A DNA stretch of 5,772 nucleotides, taken from positions 1,309 to 7,080 of the forward strand of contig DGUK01000039.1 of assembly GCA_002394635.1 (NCBI GenBank), in the 5' to 3' direction. Of the stretch, positions 4,269 to 5,772 are shown one piece after another. The DNA comes from Faecalitalea sp. UBA4312 (GTDB taxonomy: Bacteria; Bacillota_I; Bacilli_A; Erysipelotrichales; Erysipelotrichaceae). A program made the translations under genes and the position numbers. Below the pieces are notes generated by a model. It had not been told where the DNA came from, did no database searches, and worked only from the letters and a program-made list of their open reading frames with translations. Numbering within the stretch: position 1 is the stretch's first letter; each line of letters begins with the position of its first letter.

Positions 4269-5772
4269 GGTATATGTTTTCTTTTCTTGCGATAAAGCGC
4301 AGAGCCTATGGTCAGAGCTGCTCCTATTGTGGCCACTGAAGGCAAATAAGATCCATAGCTCTTAGCGGCGGTAGCAACAGGAGATGCTTGTTCTGTAACG
4401 GTTTCGTCGATCTTCTCCTTTTGTTTGGAAATCCGTTCTAATACGTTTTCTAACTGTGCAGTTGTATCTTCTTGTATCGCATGTTTATATACAGAGAGTG
4501 TAGTCGGTTGCTTTGCTGACGATCCGCTAAAATCAATATCTGTCGTTTCCGTAGTCGGATTGGAGTCGACGTTTACGTTTTCCTGATCTGTCCATTCGCT
4601 GGCCGGGAAGACAGTTTGATCCGTTTGTGTAGTCTCTTGTGGCTGGAATGCACCTGTATTTGTTGGCATCATTCCTTGAGGTTGTCCCGGCATTCCTTGG
4701 TCGAAGACCGGATAGAATGTGGATTCCTGATTCATAGGTTGGCTGCCTGGAAATTCTGAAGGGTCTGTTTGCGGCTGGAAAGGACCATCGGGAAACATCA
4801 TACCTTCTGTACCTGTATTTGTTGGCATCATTCCTTGAGGTTGTCGTGGCATTGCCCCGGGCCCCATGGTACTTTGTTGACCGGCTGTACTGGTTCCGAC
4901 TACACGCCCATCGATCAGACAAGTATAGGTTTCGCCGGCAAGCAGGGCATCATTGGCATAATAGATCCAGTTGGCGCTTTTCTGCGCGGTTGTGGTAAAT
5001 AAAACCTGGCCCTGGTTGTCTACGATAGAGATAGTTTGACCTTTAGTGAAAGACAGATTCTGAAAGACAAGGCCAGTGCCGTTGAGTGTTTGAGCCATAT
5101 CGTTATAGCCGGTCGCAAAGATTTCACCACCGGTAAAGGTGCCGGTTCCATCATAGTCAATAGCGGAATTGCCGCCTCCTTCCGGTCCATATAAAACCAC
5201 TTGCCCACCGGTCATAGAGATATTCGCATTGGAATCCAGACCGTCTCCGTTTGTGTTAAGGGTCCAGGTTCCGCCGGAAATATCGATCGTATAGGTATAG
5301 TTTGTCAGATCGCTATTTGCGGCATTGATACCATCGTCGTTGGATGTAATGGTCGCATCCCCGGAATACAGGAATACACTGGCACCTTCGATGCCTTCTT
5401 CACACGTTGTAACCAGAATGGAAGGACCGGTATCAGATCCTTTGGTTCCAATGGTTGTGACGGTATCGCTGGTTATGGCATCATCACCGGCTGCGATGGT
5501 AAAGGTACCACCGGTAATCGTCAGGTTTCCGGCTGCCTGAATGGCATCTTCCCCGGAAGAGATCACAAACGTACCGTCTGTAATCGTAATGGTACCTAAC
5601 GACTCTGTATCCTCTTGGTCTGGTGAGGATTTAAGGCCATCGCCTTCAGATTGAACGTTGAACGTACCGCCGTTGATGAATAACTGGCCATCGCTGGCAA
5701 TCGCATTGTTGGCAGCGGTCACGTTGATCGTGGCCCCATTGATGATTACTGTGGCATTGGAGGCTCCTTTGA
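4247..5772 (-). CDS. Cthe_2159-type (DUF4353) beta-helix carbohydrate-binding surface protein, 5' end beyond window
   Basis: The minus-strand frame is open from the right edge to the TAG at 4247-4249, giving 507 residues. Window residues 1-227 form about eight parallel beta-helix rungs, with recurring acidic turns and strands such as GDGL, EDAI, GDDAI, NDDGI and GDGLD followed by ITGGTF-like strands. The last rung NSAIDYDG with TGGEIFATG is characteristic of the Cthe_2159/DUF4353 family, whose founding member is a calcium-containing beta-helix binding polygalacturonate and cellulose. A beta-rich domain follows (about 228-295), then a Met/Pro/Gln/Thr-rich stalk (about 302-415), a short charged helix (about 435-460), a hydrophobic segment (about 476-493) and the basic tail RKKRK. 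This fits a protein tethered to the membrane with the beta-helix displayed outside. More rungs and a signal peptide are expected upstream. No in-window start is credible: the in-frame GTG at 5722 falls in the middle of a rung. The exact ligand is not inferable. Confidence 0.88.
   Translation of the reverse strand, partial: KGASNATVIINGATINVTAANNAIASDGQLFINGGTFNVQSEGDGLKSSPDQEDTESLGTITITDGTFVISSGEDAIQAAGNLTITGGTFTIAAGDDAITSDTVTTIGTKGSDTGPSILVTTCEEGIEGASVFLYSGDATITSNDDGINAANSDLTNYTYTIDISGGTWTLNTNGDGLDSNANISMTGGQVVLYGPEGGGNSAIDYDGTGTFTGGEIFATGYNDMAQTLNGTGLVFQNLSFTKGQTISIVDNQGQVLFTTTAQKSANWIYYANDALLAGETYTCLIDGRVVGTSTAGQQSTMGPGAMPRQPQGMMPTNTGTEGMMFPDGPFQPQTDPSEFPGSQPMNQESTFYPVFDQGMPGQPQGMMPTNTGAFQPQETTQTDQTVFPASEWTDQENVNVDSNPTTETTDIDFSGSSAKQPTTLSVYKHAIQEDTTAQLENVLERISKQKEKIDETVTEQASPVATAAKSYGSYLPSVATIGAALTIGSALYRKKRKHIPENKAVS
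4292..4345 (-). other. C-terminal membrane anchor of the beta-helix protein
   Basis: Encodes LPSVATIGAALTIGSALY followed by RKKRK, a hydrophobic span with a positively charged stop. It resembles the end of a wall-sorting signal, but the LPxTG motif is absent (LPSVA instead), and the tail after the basic cluster is somewhat long (HIPENKAVS). Best read as a transmembrane anchor. Confidence 0.65.
4652..4686 (-). repeat. Copy A of a 35-bp exact in-frame direct repeat
   Basis: Identical base for base to 4811-4845, offset by 159 bases (53 codons). On the minus strand it encodes QPQGMMPTNTG within the stalk of the beta-helix protein. This is the more C-terminal copy. Confidence 0.9.
4811..4845 (-). 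repeat. Copy B of the 35-bp exact in-frame direct repeat
   Basis: Partner of 4652-4686; encodes the same QPQGMMPTNTG. Beyond the exact core, similarity continues loosely: both copies are followed by a Phe-Gln-Pro-Gln and then a Phe-Pro segment, suggesting a larger duplicated stalk unit of which only this core stays identical. Confidence 0.9.

Noticed and set aside
4652..4845. The two 35-bp direct repeats considered as a CRISPR or mobile-element trace.
   Set aside because: Only two copies, in frame within a protein stalk, with coding sequence between them and no nearby cas or transposase genes.
5201..5599. Plus-strand open frame opposite the beta-helix gene, rich in Gly, Ile and Cys.
   Set aside because: Its regular composition is just the mirror of the beta-helix repeat codons; the minus-strand protein is clearly the real one.
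5722..5755. Start of the surface-protein gene inside the window, at the GTG at 5722 or at an ATG (5757-5755, minus strand) preceded by AAAGGAG.
   Set aside because: The GTG lies in the middle of a beta-helix rung and the frame stays open to the edge. The ATG with the ribosome-binding-like sequence is out of frame and hits a stop after three codons.

Overview
The window looks like chromosomal DNA from a low-to-mid GC Bacillota (Firmicutes) bacterium, probably an anaerobic, host-associated lineage such as Erysipelotrichaceae or a Clostridia relative. This rests on strong AGGAGG-type ribosome binding sites, tight gene spacing, a YdjG/YdjH-like zinc-ribbon plus TPM pair, and a Cthe_2159-type (DUF4353) surface protein. 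The genus cannot be fixed from the sequence alone. No RNA genes, insertion sequences, CRISPR arrays or phage genes are visible.

Layout. Bases 1-504 (+) hold the end of a small nitroreductase-family flavoprotein that lacks only its first few residues. It is followed 10 bases later by a complete aldo/keto reductase (515-1333, +). The two probably form the end of a small redox operon, closed by a hairpin at about 1339-1371. A second unit follows: a double zinc-ribbon, multi-pass membrane protein (1396-2985, +) translationally coupled through an ATGA overlap to a secreted/membrane TPM-domain protein with a polyglycine tail (2982-3752, +). Next comes a stand-alone tandem ACT-domain protein (3815-4228, +) that appears to have its own promoter. 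Convergent to it, on the minus strand, is a large surface protein (4247 to beyond the right edge): a parallel beta-helix of the Cthe_2159 carbohydrate-binding type, a Met/Pro/Gln-rich stalk with an internal duplication, and a C-terminal membrane anchor.

How they work together. The nitroreductase and aldo/keto reductase are probably co-expressed NAD(P)H-dependent reductases acting on small electrophiles. The zinc-ribbon/TPM pair resembles Bacillus subtilis YdjG-YdjH, a membrane module that works there with PspA and the SPFH protein YdjI. Neither partner gene lies inside this window, and the zinc-ribbon protein has a large extra membrane region, so this pair is the most interesting system here. 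The ACT gene and the beta-helix gene converge on a shared bidirectional terminator whose loop contains the stop codon of the beta-helix gene.
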